Positions 11,545 through 22,878 of a DNA stretch of 64,000 nt are shown here, in pieces. Under the pieces are notes generated by a model. It ran no database searches and was not told the DNA's origin. It saw nothing but the letters and a program-made list of their open reading frames with translations. This DNA comes from Rana temporaria (taxonomy: Eukaryota; Chordata; Amphibia; Anura; Ranidae). The translations under genes were made by a program, and so were the position numbers. Each line of letters opens with the position of its first letter. Positions within the stretch are counted from its first letter, which is position 1. The DNA lies in assembly GCF_905171775.1 (NCBI RefSeq), contig NC_053490.1, forward strand, positions 456,770,562 to 456,834,561, written 5' to 3'.

Positions 11545-12283
11545 TAGCTAGATTCAGAGAATTACGGCGGAGTATCAGTAGATACGCCGTCGTAACTCTG
11601 AATCTACGCCGTCGTAAATTTAAGTGTATTCTGGAAACCAGATACACTTAAATTAGGCTAAGATACGAGCGACGCAAGTCTCCTACGCCGTCGTATATTA
11701 GGATGCATATTTACGCTGGTTGCTAGGTGGCGCTTCCGTTGTTTTCCGTGTTGAATATGCAAATGAGCAAGATACGCCGATTCACGAACGTACGTGCGCC
11801 CGTCGCAATTAGTTACGCCGTTTACGTAAGAGATACGCCGGCGTAAAGATAAAGCTGCTCCCTAGCTGGCGCAGCCCATGCAAGGTATGAACGTCGGAAC
11901 AAGCCTATCTTTTTACGCCGTTTGCGTAGGTCGTACGCGAATAGGGCTGTGCGTAAGTTACGTTCACGTCGTAGGCAGTGTTCGACGTATCTTAGGCATT
12001 CTATCCGACGCATGCGCACTGGGATACGTCCACGGTTGGCGCATGTGCCGTTTGTTGATAACGTAATTTACGTGGGGTCATGCTTAATTTCCCTAAAACA
12101 CGCCCACCTCTTCCGCATTTGAATTAGGCGCGCTTACGCTGGCACATTTACGCTATGCCGCCGTAACTTAGGATGCAAGTGCTTTGTGAATACAGCACTT
12201 GCCTCTCTAACTTGCGGCGGCGTAGCGTAAATACCATACGCTACGCCCGCACAAAGTTACGCTGCCCTACCTGAATCTGGCCA
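11545..12283. mobile_element. CpG-rich foldback element, copy 1
   Basis: Ends are TAGCTAGATTCAG and the complement of TGGCCAGATTCAG. The interior is packed with TACGCCG and GTCGTA words and contains hairpins, for example at about 11618-11656. It aligns by eye with 59617-60354 over its whole length. It is shared also, more distantly, with 19577-20141 and 40536-41270. There is no coding capacity. Confidence 0.85.
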
Positions 12284-12600
12284 AGTATTTATTCAACTTT
12301 TTTTTTACTAGCCATAAAGATATATTACCCGGTTTGAAATGAAAATGTATAAACAGAATATAAACGTAGTGCTTTAGTAAAATATTGTCTTCATTATGCC
12401 TACTGACAACTAGTCAAGACTTGAAAATCCAAAAAGCCACAAACCCTGTTATGTTTGGCTGCTTGTTCCTTTACAATCAAAATAGGATGACATTTACATT
12501 TTAGTTAGATTTTTTTATATTGTTGTGTGAAGGGTGTTTGTCATGAAGTAGATGAAGGCATTCATTCCAGGGTTTCATGCTAGTTCTAGCAGGGTTGTTA

Positions 12601-12619
12601 AGGGGGGGGGGGGGGGGGG
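12601..12619. repeat. Poly-G tract
   Basis: A run of about 19 G bases. Similar G runs are at 24370-24386 and 25939-25962. Confidence 0.9.
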
Positions 12620-12712
12620 ACAGAAGGGGAAAATGCCATGGGTGGTACAATTTGCTGGAGGAAGAAACTGCAGGTGAAGCGCCGCTGTATGCTGTAAGCC
12701 TGTCTAAGGCCG

Positions 12713-13120
12713 CGTACACACGATCAGTCAAAACCGATGAAAACGGACTGAAGGTCCGTTTCACCGGTTAATCGATGAAGCTGACTGATGTGCCTACACA
12801 CTATCGGTTAAAAAAAACGATCATGTCAGAACGCGGTGACGTAAAACAAACGAAATGCTGAAAAAAACGAAGTTCAATGCTTCCAAGCATGCGTCGACTT
12901 GATTCTGAGCATGCGCGGCCTTTTGACCGATGCTTTTGCATACTCACGATCGGTTTTGACCCATCGGTCAGGCGTCCATCGGTCAAATTTTAAAGCAAGT
13001 TCTATTTTTTTTGACCGAAGGATAACTGAACGATGGCGCCCACACACGATCGGTTTGGACCGATGAAACGGACCTTCAGTCCGTTTTCATCGGTTTTGAC
13101 TGATCGTGTGTACGCGGCCC
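12713..13120. mobile_element. Harbinger-like MITE, GTGTACGCGGCC family
   Basis: Inverted ends of more than 40 bp start GGCCGCGTACACACGATCAG on both sides. Flanks are TAA on the left and CAA on the right, close to the TWA targets of sister elements. It resembles the element at 54208-54627 inside as well (TTCAATGCTTCCAAGCATGC). Confidence 0.8.
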
Positions 13121-14049
13121 AAGATGTGCCGAGTGCACTCCAGCACCAGGCACAAGCCCTTCACCTCCCATCTCTGTGAACGGCGGTGTATCATCCATGT
13201 GTGCAGGGTGTTTACTGCACACTGCCTTCTGGGGGGAGGGGACTGTGACCCCCCTGCACACATGGACGATTTTCCCTTGACAGCCGGGGATGATCGGTGC
13301 ACCGATCTCCCTGCATGGCTTTTCAGACCACCACTTCGCCTCCTCTCCCTCCCGCGGCTGTCAGCTAAAATACCATACAGGGAGATTGGTGCTTGAAACT
13401 GTCCCCCCGCCGCACCAATGTCCACCGTGTCCTTCTCCAGCCCTGTGTTCTATGTACCCCTTCCTCTGGCCCGCTGTGTGTCCCCCCCCCTCAGCCGGCT
13501 CCCTCCACTCCAGCCGGCTACAGGGGGTATATGTCAGGATGGAGAGCGGAGGAAGGAGCAGGTATATATGTAATTTTACCAGATCCTTCCTTTTCTATAT
13601 TGGATTCAGTGAGGGATCGCTCCTGTGTCCTGTTATAACTAAGCAGATTAAACTGTGTGTTACTCTGCTTCAGTTTATAAATGGAGAGGAGCCTATGTCT
13701 CCTGTCCATTCATTTTCAATGCTGAAGCTGCTGAGAAAGACTGGTGAATCTGTGTCCCCAGTCCCTTTTTCTGTCTCAAAGGGGAGATGTAAGGGGTATC
13801 TCACCAAAGATCACCAACAGGGCTGATAAAAATATAAAATTTGCAATAAATATTAAAAAATAAAATTGTAAAAAGTGCTAAAAAATGTAATTGGGTAAAA
13901 AAAAAAATCTATAAAATTAAAAACTACTGACATCCCCCCCCCCCTTAAAGACACTGTGCAGAGTCCCCAACCCCCCTAAAAAAAAAATGACACCGTCCAC
14001 TGCTTTACTGACACCATCCACTTCCCCATAAACAAAGTTGCCATCAGCT
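13121..14049. other. Unassigned repeat-like sequence
   Basis: Contains a short inverted pair (GCACCGATCTCCCTGCATGG near 13298 against CCATACAGGGAGATTGGTGC near 13373) and several C runs. A 178-codon plus-strand frame at 13290-13826 crosses the inverted pair, is compositionally biased and resembles nothing I know, so it is not called as a gene. Confidence 0.4.
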
Positions 14050-15145
14050 GAGGCTCAAACGCTTACCTGGTAAAAACTAAACTTGTGACCCAAAGACCAG
14101 GTGGCAGCAAAATTGATAAACAGATGCCTGATGCTGAAAAGCCCAAGAAGCATTAACTGGTCTTTTTGAGTGTGCTTTGACAGGTAAAAGTGGAACCTCA
14201 CCCTTGACAACATAGGTTGGAATGATGGAATGTCAAGTCCACCTGGCAATAGTGGAACATGAAGCAGTGTGTCCTCTAGGGTGACCTTAAGGAAAGACAA
14301 ATACAGACTGAAGAAAGGGAGTTGTACAGCATGTACTACATCATGGCAACGTAGGAAAGTCTTGTGACAAAGTTTCGTAGCAGGACAGAGAAATGGTAGA
14401 ACAATGTCATGGTTAAGGTGTGGGGAAGAACCATCATGGGAAGAAAACATGCCTTGGACCTCAAAATAACTGTGTAGCACGAAAAAGGCCTCAAGGACTC
14501 CCCCACAGTATTTATGACAAGAAAAACAACCTTGTAGGTCAGATAGGGCTTAAGAGCCAACATATACAGGCTAAGATCCCATGGAGTCAATGAGGAACAT
14601 ACAAAATGTGAGCGACACCCTGTATGAAGGCCCCTGAAAAAAAGAACAGCTAAGGTTGAAACTTTATTGATTGTATTCAAGGCCAAGACTGATCTTGGGG
14701 CAACAGTCTGGAGGACACTTTATCCAACAGAATTTTTTTTTTTCACCCAATGAGAAAGATTTGTTCCAGGTGATAACCAAATCCAACAAACCCCTGCTCC
14801 ACAGGACCTGGGCATGAACACCCAGGCTATTTAAGCAAGCAACCAACCAAAAAGCAGAGTGAAAAATTAGTCAATGGTACAGAAAATATGGATGATCTTC
14901 AGAGGGTTTACAGAGAGCCTGCCAAGGTCTGAGTACCACATCCACCTTGGCCAGTTCCGTGCATTGAAAATAATAGGAATGCCCTATATCTGGGTCCCGT
15001 GGAGTAGATAAGGAAGGAGTTTCAGACGAAAGCATATATTAGATTGAACTGATCCCACAGCCACCAAAGCATCCACTGAGAAGGCTAGAAAATCCCAGGA
15101 CCTGGAGACAAATCTGCTCAGTTAGTTGAACCTGGAAGCCAGGAG

Positions 15146-16209
15146 CAGGGCAGTGGAGTCGGAGTCGAAGTCGGGGGAAATTTTGGGTACCTGGAGTCCG
15201 AGTCGGCAAACAATGCACCGACTCCGACTCCTACTAAATTTAGATTGGAATTAAAAAAAAAAAAAAAGCAAGTTTAAATGTCCCAATTCACAAAAAGTTA
15301 TAATTAATGACTTCTCTACTGTAAGAATAAAGACCAATGCATGCAGTGCCTCACGTAACCGCAAAACGAACACGTTAAGTGACCGTGAAGAAGCATGCTT
15401 TTCATGTGCTTCACTATATGGCACGCAACGCACAATTAGGAGCGGCAATACTTATACTTTCCTTAGTGTTGTGTTCTGCTTTTACAGGGAACGCATGTTA
15501 GAGAACCAGTAAGTGTCCAAATAAAAAAATTCCAACAGGAGTTTTATAAAGCACTAAAAGAAGTTGAAAAGTATGATCGCTCATCAAAACTTACTGTTGA
15601 AGAAGCCATCCTTGTTTATCCAGAGATCGTAAGTGATGTGGCCAGAATAGTTACTGCAATGCCACCCACCCAAGTCAGTGTCGAAAGATTATTTTCAGCC
15701 CTAAAAATAATAAAGTCTGACTTAAGAGCCTCTATGAAAGAGGATCTGGCAGAGGCAATTCTCTTCCGTAGAACTCTACATTGAATTGATTTGCATTTAC
15801 TAAGCCTATAACTACATTTCAAGATTAATATAAACCATTTCTAGGTTTTACAGATTTTGTTTTTGGTTCATTAAAGATAAGCTTTGTTTTTGTTCTAAAA
15901 CAACCAAATAATGTGGTTTGTATTTTTGAACTGGTAAAGATCCTGTTCCTGATGTTTATGCCTGCTGCTACTATCCAGCCACTTGATTGTTTTCATTGTG
16001 TTTGTCTTTTGCTTAAACTGTGCAATACAGTAGACTGTTGGCTTCCCAGCCAGTAGTCATGTGGTAGGTTGCGTTTCTTTCCCTCAAGGAATGTATAAAA
16101 TACATTCGCATATTAATACAGAGGAGTCGGAGTCGGGGAGTCGGAGTCGGAAGTACATAAAACTGAGGAGTCGGAGTCGGAACATTTATCTACCGACTCC
16201 ACAGCCCTG
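15146..16209 (+). mobile_element. hAT DNA transposon, 8-bp target duplication
   Basis: Terminal repeats CAGGGCAGTGGAGTCGG and the complement of CAGGGCTGTGGAGTCGG bound the element. GCCAGGAG is duplicated at 15138-15145 and 16210-16217. Both ends carry extra GGAGTCGGAGTCGG subterminal repeats, typical transposase-binding arrays. The element is internally deleted and keeps only the tail of its transposase gene. Confidence 0.93.
15525..15784 (+). pseudogene. hAT transposase C-terminal remnant
   Basis: An open frame of about 85 residues ends at a TGA at 15782-15784. It contains MPPTQVSVERLFSALKIIKS followed by DLRASMKEDLAEAILFR. This is the hAT dimerisation region, in which a conserved S-x-E-R-x-F-S core precedes a pair of helices. 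The N-terminal zinc finger and RNase-H-like catalytic parts are missing from this copy. Confidence 0.88.
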
Positions 16210-16779
16210 GCCAGGAGGTCCACTTTCTGCGTCTCCTACCTGCAACAGAGGGTTGCAACTCAGGGTGAAGTGACATTTACCCAGGGTCCAGACATTGACA
16301 TCTGAGAAAGTCCACCTGACAATTTTCATGTTCCAGCCCTGCAGACACGGCTACAAAAGAAAGTGCCACCAAAGCCAAAATCAGATCCAGCACTTTTTAA
16401 ACCACAAGGCTTCTGCTTCCTCCCTTTAGTTAATGTAGGCTACTGCCATGGCATTGTTCGACTAAGGCGACAGCCAAGAACATAAAGGTTGTCTGTCCCT
16501 TAACAAGTTCATGACAGACCCTCTTTTTTTTCCTCTCACTTCTCTTTTTTACCCCCTTTTTTCTTTGTTTGTTCTTTGGCGATTCAAATATTGTTGCTTT
16601 ACCATTATTGTGGTTTTATGCTCAGGAGTTTGACTATTGGGGGTCCCTATAATCTCCTATCCAAGGTCCCTCCCCTACCTTCCATTCCTACTACCCCCTA
16701 TTGTGAAATGGCTATTTACAATGCATTCCCCACAGCACGTTATATGTTTTGATGCTACTTTGGTTCAATATGAACCTAG

Positions 16780-17085
16780 TTTGTATTTATCAACTTTTAT
16801 ATTGATGAATGTTCACTTTTCTTTCATCATATTCTTTTCCAAATGCTACAAGGATGGAAAACACATTGTGGCATGCCAGAGTTGCCCTTAAGTCAATAAA
16901 AACTTTATGGAATGAAATGGTGAGGACTGGAGTTCTCATTCCAGAAACATTCTTTCTGTTGCTTCTGGATCATCACAAAGTGTTTCTTCATCAGCAGCAT
17001 CTTCCAGTAATGAAGTCTTACAAACCACTGCCTCCCAAAAATACGCAGCCCCTTCATTTATAGATACAATGACTCGTGGGAATCA
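16780..17085 (+). pseudogene. Possible hAT transposase N-terminal fragment
   Basis: One frame gives KCYKDGKHIVACQSCP, like the cysteine pair of a BED finger. A later frame gives a serine-rich linker (SSQSVSSSAASSSNEVLQTT, then SFIDTMTRGNQ). This order of finger and Ser-rich linker fits hAT transposases. No ends were found and the frames are broken. Confidence 0.45.
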
Positions 17086-17404
17086 AAATTATCAAAATTA
17101 GTTTTTTTAATTTTTGAAAAAAAAAAAATTCTCATGGCTTTAAAAATTTCCAGAAGTTTTACATCTCTAGAGAGTATCCTAAAATGAATGGTTACATCTA
17201 CCGATAATCTTCCTTTCCAGTTTTTCCAGCTTGCCCCCAAACCGCTACCCCCCACCTCCCTGTTCGCCGATATCTCCTTTAGCTTGCCAGGTGCTAAAGA
17301 GAGACCCATTGCATGTGTGCTGAGGCTAGAACCTAAGACACACACAAACTGAATGACGGCTGAAGCAGCCTGTTATTCCCTCTACCCCTGGCAAGGCTCT
17401 ACAA

Positions 17405-18000
17405 CAGGGGTGCCCAACCTTTTTTGGAGATTGAGGGACACTTAAGCAACTTGGTAACCATTCGGGGGCCACAATGAGCGGAGTGGGTGGATGACAGGTC
17501 ACGGCTACTCTATCGGCCCTCCAGTCCGCCCAGATGAAAGGGGACGTACTCCCTTCTGTTTTTCAGGTTGGAGGTAGGCGGGCGTAAATAGACATCTGTC
17601 GCTCTATAGAGGTGAATTGAGGGTCCCATTTGGTCGGGCTGATTGTGTGAAAAGGGCCTAAGACTGCTTTCACACTGATGTTCTGTGGTTTACCCACACC
17701 GCGGGTGCAGCGTAGTGTATCTTTGTCTATCCTGCGGGCTAGCGGAACTTTGTCAAAGACTCCGCCTTTGCAAAAGCCGGTGCTGTAGAGGAAGCTTAGG
17801 CTTATGGGGCTCTGCTCCGCAGCTGCTTTCTTCCCCTACCACCAGCTTCATTCACAACACTGATGCTGTGGTATGGCGGATCAGCAACCTGCGATCTGGG
17901 CTTGCCAACAAACCACCATTCCAGAGCAGGAGGTCACGGGCCACATCAGAGGGCTTTGCGGGCCACATGTGGCCCCCGGGCCACTGGTTGGCCACCCCTG
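17405..18000. mobile_element. hAT MITE, target duplication CTCTACAA
   Basis: The element starts CAGGGGTGCCCAACC and ends GGCCACCCCTG. CTCTACAA flanks both sides (17397-17404 and 18001-18008). It is homologous throughout to 42341-42938. The 8-bp duplication has TA at positions 4-5, the preference described for the Buster branch of hAT transposons. Short open frames inside are not genes. Confidence 0.93.
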
Positions 18001-18248
18001 CTCTACAACCTGGGTGCTTGCCAGAGGGCTCTTTGGTATAAAGTGATCTATAGTTGATCAATTTTTACATCGTTCTTCCAAACATCGTTAATGTACCAGG
18101 GTTCTTATTGCTATGTATACCTGAGAAATGTAGGTGTCCTTTATGTAACATTTTCTACCGTTTGTATGTTCTTACTTTGAAACATAAATTAGAATGCAGT
18201 TACACTTCAGAACATAATACACTAAATATGTCAGCAGAGGTTTTTCAC

Positions 18249-18321
18249 CTGCATCATTTTCTCTTCGATCGACTTCATCGTAAACGTCCATGGCAAGCTC
18301 TTCAAAGAGTCTGTTACTGAG
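18249..18321 (-). CDS. GIT1: GIT1 exon (LSNRLFEELAMDVYDEVDRR)
   Basis: This 73-bp exon follows a CATTCACAG acceptor and ends at GCAG|GTGAAA. It starts at phase 0 and encodes LSNRLFEELAMDVYDEVDRR, then ENDA, leaving one base for a valine codon. In GIT1 the following exon should start VWLATQNH. No such exon was recognised between 18248 and 1, so the gene probably continues beyond the left edge or across a very large intron. The ENDA ending is the GIT1 form (GIT2 has ETDA). Confidence 0.94.
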
Positions 18322-19112
18322 CTGTGAATGAACACAATGCTTGGTTAGTCAGCTGGTAATGGTGGGGAGTATACACATGTCTATCAGAAGAAAGTACAGA
18401 GGATGGAGGAGTGCTAGATGAAGAGATAATGACAACATGGGGAATCATCAGAGCATAGACACACTGAAAGCTCTGCAATTACATCAGGTTGGAGCAGCAA
18501 GTGATTAATGAAAAGATAAAAAATGCCACTTAAAAACCATGACAAGTGAGACAGGAGGGTAGGTGACATGATGGAAGCTGGGTGAACAGCTCTATCAGAT
18601 AAATTACAGACATCAGACAGATTTTATGAACATGAACACGCCTCAAGCTGGCTTTTTGAAATTCTGTGATGCAATTTTAGTGGATTCGATTTGGAGTAGA
18701 CCTTAATTCTGCGGTTCGTGTGATAAATATGCTGTATATGGCTTTTTGACTATACGTTTTCTATGTCCATAAATGTCAAATGTTTACCTTACTGTGCCAT
18801 GTATGATTGTTTAAAGTTTATTTTTTTATTTTCGTTGTTTTATTTGGACTGTATGTCCCACTGAACTGTGTTGAGTAGCGGTGGTTCAGTGGTATATGGG
18901 TGCCTGGCCTCGTGTGCAATGTGAAGTTTTCTCTTTACCATCAATTGACATGGCATTTACTGTCCCGGCAGATTACCGCTTCTGCACGCGTGGTGCGTCA
19001 CTACATAGGGTGTGGCCTCAGTAACCTGATGACATCACAAGAGGATTAGCCCACCGGTGCCATTGATAAGTTTATATTATAAGCATGAACCATGATGAAT
19101 TTCATTTTGTAA
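18322..19112. other. GIT1 intron, nothing further recognised
   Basis: Apart from the acceptor next to 18321, no exon, RNA gene or bounded repeat is visible. Confidence 0.5.
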
Positions 19113-19114
19113 TA

Positions 19115-19427
19115 CAGTAAAACCTTGGTTTGAGAGCATTTTGCAAGACAAGCAAAATGTTTTAATAAGTTTTGACTTGATATACAAGCGATGTCTTGAT
19201 ACAAGAGTAGCGTCATGTCACAACCGAGTATAAAAAAAGAAGAGGAGTCTCTAAGTGTAGCAATATGGTTACATTTAATGAAGGTACAACATTTAGCAAC
19301 TTATTGCTACACTTAGGTGCCTCTCTTCTCTTTTATACCCTGTAAAAAAAATGCTTTGATATACAAGTGCTTTGGATTACAAGCATGTTTCTGGAAGGAA
19401 TTATGCTCGCAAACCAAGGTTTTACTG
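19115..19427. mobile_element. TA-target MITE (Tc1/mariner-like)
   Basis: Ends are CAGTAAAACCTTGGTTTG and the complement of CAGTAAAACCTTGGTTTG, with TA on both sides (19113-19114 and 19428-19429). Inner arms also pair (AAGTGTAGCAATA with TATTGCTACACTT spelling). It is 313 bp and has no coding capacity. Confidence 0.9.
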
Positions 19428-19576
19428 TATGTCTTTTTCTCAACACAATCATGCTATGTTATATATTCATGTTTTATGCACCGTTTTCAGATTGATGAAA
19501 GTGATAGAAATTGTGCATGATATCCTGAAGAGAAGGATACAGAAACCTCTTCATAAAGGGTTTCTCTGTAGGTAGT

Positions 19577-20141
19577 GGGCCAGATTCTCAAAGGACTTAC
19601 GACGGCGCAGCGCAATGTACACCATCGTAAGTCCTAATCTGACCCGTCGTATCTATGCGACTGATTCTTAGAATCAGTTACGCATAGATATCCATTAGAT
19701 CCGACAGCCGTAAGTCTTACGCCGTCGGATCTAAACTGCAATTTTTTTTTTGCACACTAGGTGGCGCTTCCATCGAAATCCGCGTTGAGTATGCAAATTA
19801 GCTAGATACGCGAATTCCCGAACATACGCGTGGCCGACGCAGTAAAGTTACAACGTTTACGTTAGGCGTTTCCCGGCGTAATGTTGCCCCTGCTATATGA
19901 GGCGCAGCCAATGTTCAGTATGGCCGTCGTTCCCGCGTCGAAATTTTAAAAAGTTACGTCGTTTGCGTAAGTCGTCCGTGAATGGGGCTGGACGTCATTT
20001 ACGTTCACGCCGAAACCAATGACGTCCTTGCGACGTCATTTGGAGCAATGCACACCGGGATATTTTATGGACGGCACATGCGCAGTTCGTTCGGCGCGGG
20101 GACGCGCTTCATTCATTTAAATGATACACGCCCCCTACCCG
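19577..20141. mobile_element. CpG-rich foldback element, truncated copy
   Basis: It starts GGGCCAGATTCTCAAAGGAC and follows the order of blocks seen at 11545-12283 (hairpins, TAGGTGGCGCTTCC, TATGCAAATTAGC, GTTTACG). It stops near ACGCCCCCTACCCGCCG, about 150 bp short of a right end, exactly where DIRS sequence starts. Confidence 0.75.
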
Positions 20142-20875
20142 CCGAGAGAAGATGAAAACTGGATATAACCTTTGGTAGGAAGGAAGGATGAGGGCGGAGA
20201 ACGACCTTGTCCTTATGTAAAATAAGATATGGTTCCTTACAGGATAAGGCTGCCAGTTCCGATACTCTTCTGGCGGAAACCATGGCGACCAAAAATACTA
20301 ACTTCCTTGTCAGTAAAACCAAAAGGAATCTCAGCCAACGGCTCAAAAGGTTGTTTCTGTAAACTTGACAGAACAAGGTTTAAATCCCACGGACAAAGTG
20401 GGGATTTAACTGGAGGATTAATACGTAAGACCCCTTGAATGAAGGTCTTAACCAGCGAGTGGGTGGCCAGCGGCCGCTGAAACCACACTGACAAAGCTGA
20501 AATCTGTCCTTTGATTGTGCTTAATGCCAGTCCTTTATCCACTCCTAGCTGGAGAAAACTTAATACTCTATCGATGGTAAACTTGCGAGAAAGCCATAGC
20601 TTGGACTCACACCAGCCTACATAGGCCTTCCAGACCCTGTAATAAATCACCCTAGAGACCGGTTTCCTGGCTCTGATTAGGGTAGAGATTACTTTCTGAG
20701 ACAGACCTCTACCCCTGAGAATCAGGGATTCAGTTTCCAGGCCGTCAAATTTAGATGCCGTAAGGCAGGGTGGAGGATCGGACCTTGCGATAGCAGGTCT
20801 GGCCGTAGAGGAAGAGTCCAAGGGTCTCCCACTACCATCTTCAGGATTAGTGAATACCATGCCCTTCTGGGCCAT
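20142..20875 (-). pseudogene. DIRS tyrosine recombinase, frameshifted and truncated
   Basis: It begins near MAQKGMVFTNPEDGSG at 20875, overlapping the RT ORF by about 154 bp. The N-terminal SAM-like DNA-binding domain (VISTLIRARKPVSRVIYYRV, WKAYVGWC) is followed by SALSVWFQRPLATHS and CPWDLNLVLSSLQ. Near 20300 the frame shifts, and the other frame continues with VSARRVSELAALSC, which holds the first catalytic arginine. The sequence ends at FLPKVISSFH, before the HxxR and nucleophile tyrosine. It cannot be active. Confidence 0.85.
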
Positions 20876-22878
20876 GCTGGAGCTACCAGGATGACTGGTA
20901 TGTGCTCCACCCTGATCCTGCGCAGCAGGCGGGGTAGTAACTGGAGCGGGGGAAATGCATAAAGAAGTTTAAACTGATGCCAAGGGCAAACCAGCGCATC
21001 GGTTCCGCAGGCCATCGGATCCCTTGAGCAGGATATGAACCTGTCTAGCTTCTTGTTGAGTCTCGATGCCATGACATCCACGTCCGGCACTCCCCATCTC
21101 TGGCAGAGTGTCTGAAAGACCTGTGGATGTAGAGACCATTCCCCCGGCAACAGAGTCTGGCGACTTAAGAAGTCCGCCTGAAGGTTGTCCACTCCTGGAA
21201 TGAATATTGCCGATATGCAGGGCACATGAGCTTCTGCCCACAGGAGAATCAAGCTCACCTCTCTCTGAGCGGCTTGACTCTTGGTTCCCCCTTGGTGATT
21301 TATGTATGCCACTGCCGTGGCATTGTCCGATTGAATTCTCACCGGGAACCCCTGCAACTTGGACGTCCAAGCCCTGAGGGCTAGTCGAGCAGCTCTGAGC
21401 TCCAAGATGTTGATGGGCAACTGCTTCTCTGGCTTTGCCCAAGTACCTTGGCGAGTGCAACCATCCAAAATTGCTCCCCAGCCCGTCAGGTTGGCGTCTG
21501 TGGTTACTATCTTCCAAGCCACTGGGCTGAAAGACTTCCCCTTCAGTAGATTCTGAGGGTCTAACCACCAACACAGACTTTGTCGGATTCTTGATAAGAG
21601 CGGCAAAGGGATATCTAAGGCCTGTGGCCTCCTGCTCCATGCTGACAGGATGGCTGCCTGCAGGATGCGAGTGTGGCTCTGGGCGTACGGTACCGCCTCG
21701 AACGTGGCCACCATCTTGCCTAGTAACCGCATACATAGGCGGACAGTTGGTTCTTTCTTGCTTAGAACCAGTAGGATTAACTCCTTGATGGCTTTGACCT
21801 TTATCAGAGGCAGAAACACCCTTTGTTGTTCTGTGTCTAACCTCATGCCGAGGTATTCCAACTGCCTTGTGGGCTGGAATGCTGATTTTTCTCGATTTAG
21901 GACCCAGCCGAACCTCTCGAGGTACTGCACTGTGAGGGCCACTGCTCATTCCAAGCCAGGAGACGAGTGATCTATGACTAGGAGGTCGTCCAGGTACGCT
22001 AGGATAGTGACCCCTTGGATCCTTAGATTGGCTAGGATTGGAGCTAGGACCTTCGTAAACACCCGGGGGGCCGTAGCCAACCCGAAGGGAAGCGCCACGA
22101 ATTGGAAATGACGCAGAGCCACCGAGAAGCGTAGAAATCTTTGATGTGGCTGGTAAATTGGAACATGAAGGTAAGCATCCTTTATGTCTATGGATGCCAT
22201 AAAGTCGTCCTTCTGAAGTGCAGCAGCTGCTGACCGCACGGATTCCATCGGAAATGAGCGGACCTTTAGGTATGCATTCACCATTTGTAAGTCCAAAATT
22301 GGCCTGACATCGCCGTTGGGCTTTGGGATAATGAATAGGTTGGAGTAGAAACCTAGCCCCTGTTTTTGGACTGGTACCTCTACTATTACCTCCTGAGAGA
22401 GTAGATGATTCAATGCCGCCCTTAATGCGGCTCCCTTCCTCGGATCGTTTGGTACTCTTGACTCCTGAAAATGAGGAGGAGGAAACTTTAGGAAGTCTAG
22501 TTTGTAGCCTGTAGCCACGGAAGACCGTACCCATCTGTCGGGAATGCTGGCCTCCCAAACCTCTGCAAAGAGACGCAGTCTTCCCCCCACCTTTGTGGGT
22601 GGGGGCGCCCCTTCATAAGGCCGACTTGGGGGCTGGCTTTGCTGGCTTGCGAAACCACTGCTTCTTGTTTCCGGCGGCCTGTCCCTGCGATTTGTTAAAG
22701 TTTGATCTTGCAGGAGGCCGTCGATACTGTTTGGTATTGGAGGGCCCCTGCCCAGGGGAGTACTGTCGTTTAAACGCAGGCCCCCGAAACTTCTTCTTGG
22801 TGGGCAACAGAGTACTTTTTCCGTTTGAAATGGTCTGAATGTATTTATCCAGGTCTTCTCCGAAGAGTCATCCTCCAT
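20722..22878 (-). pseudogene. DIRS reverse transcriptase / RNase H / methyltransferase-like ORF
   Basis: This frame overlaps the gag tail. It has RT motifs LFIIPKPNGDVRPILDL, ASIDIKDAYLHVPI and AYLDDLL (the YxDD active site). It is then interrupted by a TGA at 21946-21948. The same frame resumes at once with RT thumb sequence, RNase H motifs TDANLTGWGAI, ELRA and QSDNATAVAY, and a C-terminal block DVDVMASRLNKKLD ... DALVCPW, which matches the DAM-methyltransferase-like region reported in DIRS elements. One nonsense codon is therefore the only visible break in about 718 codons. Confidence 0.88.

Larger units (their letters stand above)
14050..16480 (-). pseudogene. Degenerate DIRS retrotransposon fragment, split by a hAT element
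   Basis: Read on the minus strand, 16480-16210 matches the RNase H end of the long DIRS at 20.1-25.3 kb (the ATGGCATTGTTCGACT block). Segment 15145-14880 gives VSRSWDFLAFSVDALVAV and, later, WPRWMWYSDLGRL, matching ISCSRDPMACGTDALV and WPRRAWYSLI of the intact copy. Around 14590-14540 LTPWDLSLYMLAL matches LCPWDLNLVLSSL of the recombinase ORF. Many stops and frameshifts show long decay. The hAT insertion at 15146-16209 explains the gap. Confidence 0.8.

Noticed and set aside
13290..13826. 178-codon plus-strand open frame
   Set aside because: It crosses a repeat-like inverted pair, is rich in Pro/Ser/Cys from C-rich DNA, has no recognised domain and no splice context.
1..18248. Next GIT1 exon (VWLATQNH)
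   Set aside because: I looked on the minus strand for this exon and the following one and found no matching sequence; it may lie outside the window.
20969..22558. 529-codon minus-strand frame across the DIRS
   Set aside because: It is a shadow frame of the RT/RNase H ORF; the RT motifs are in the other frame and this one has none.
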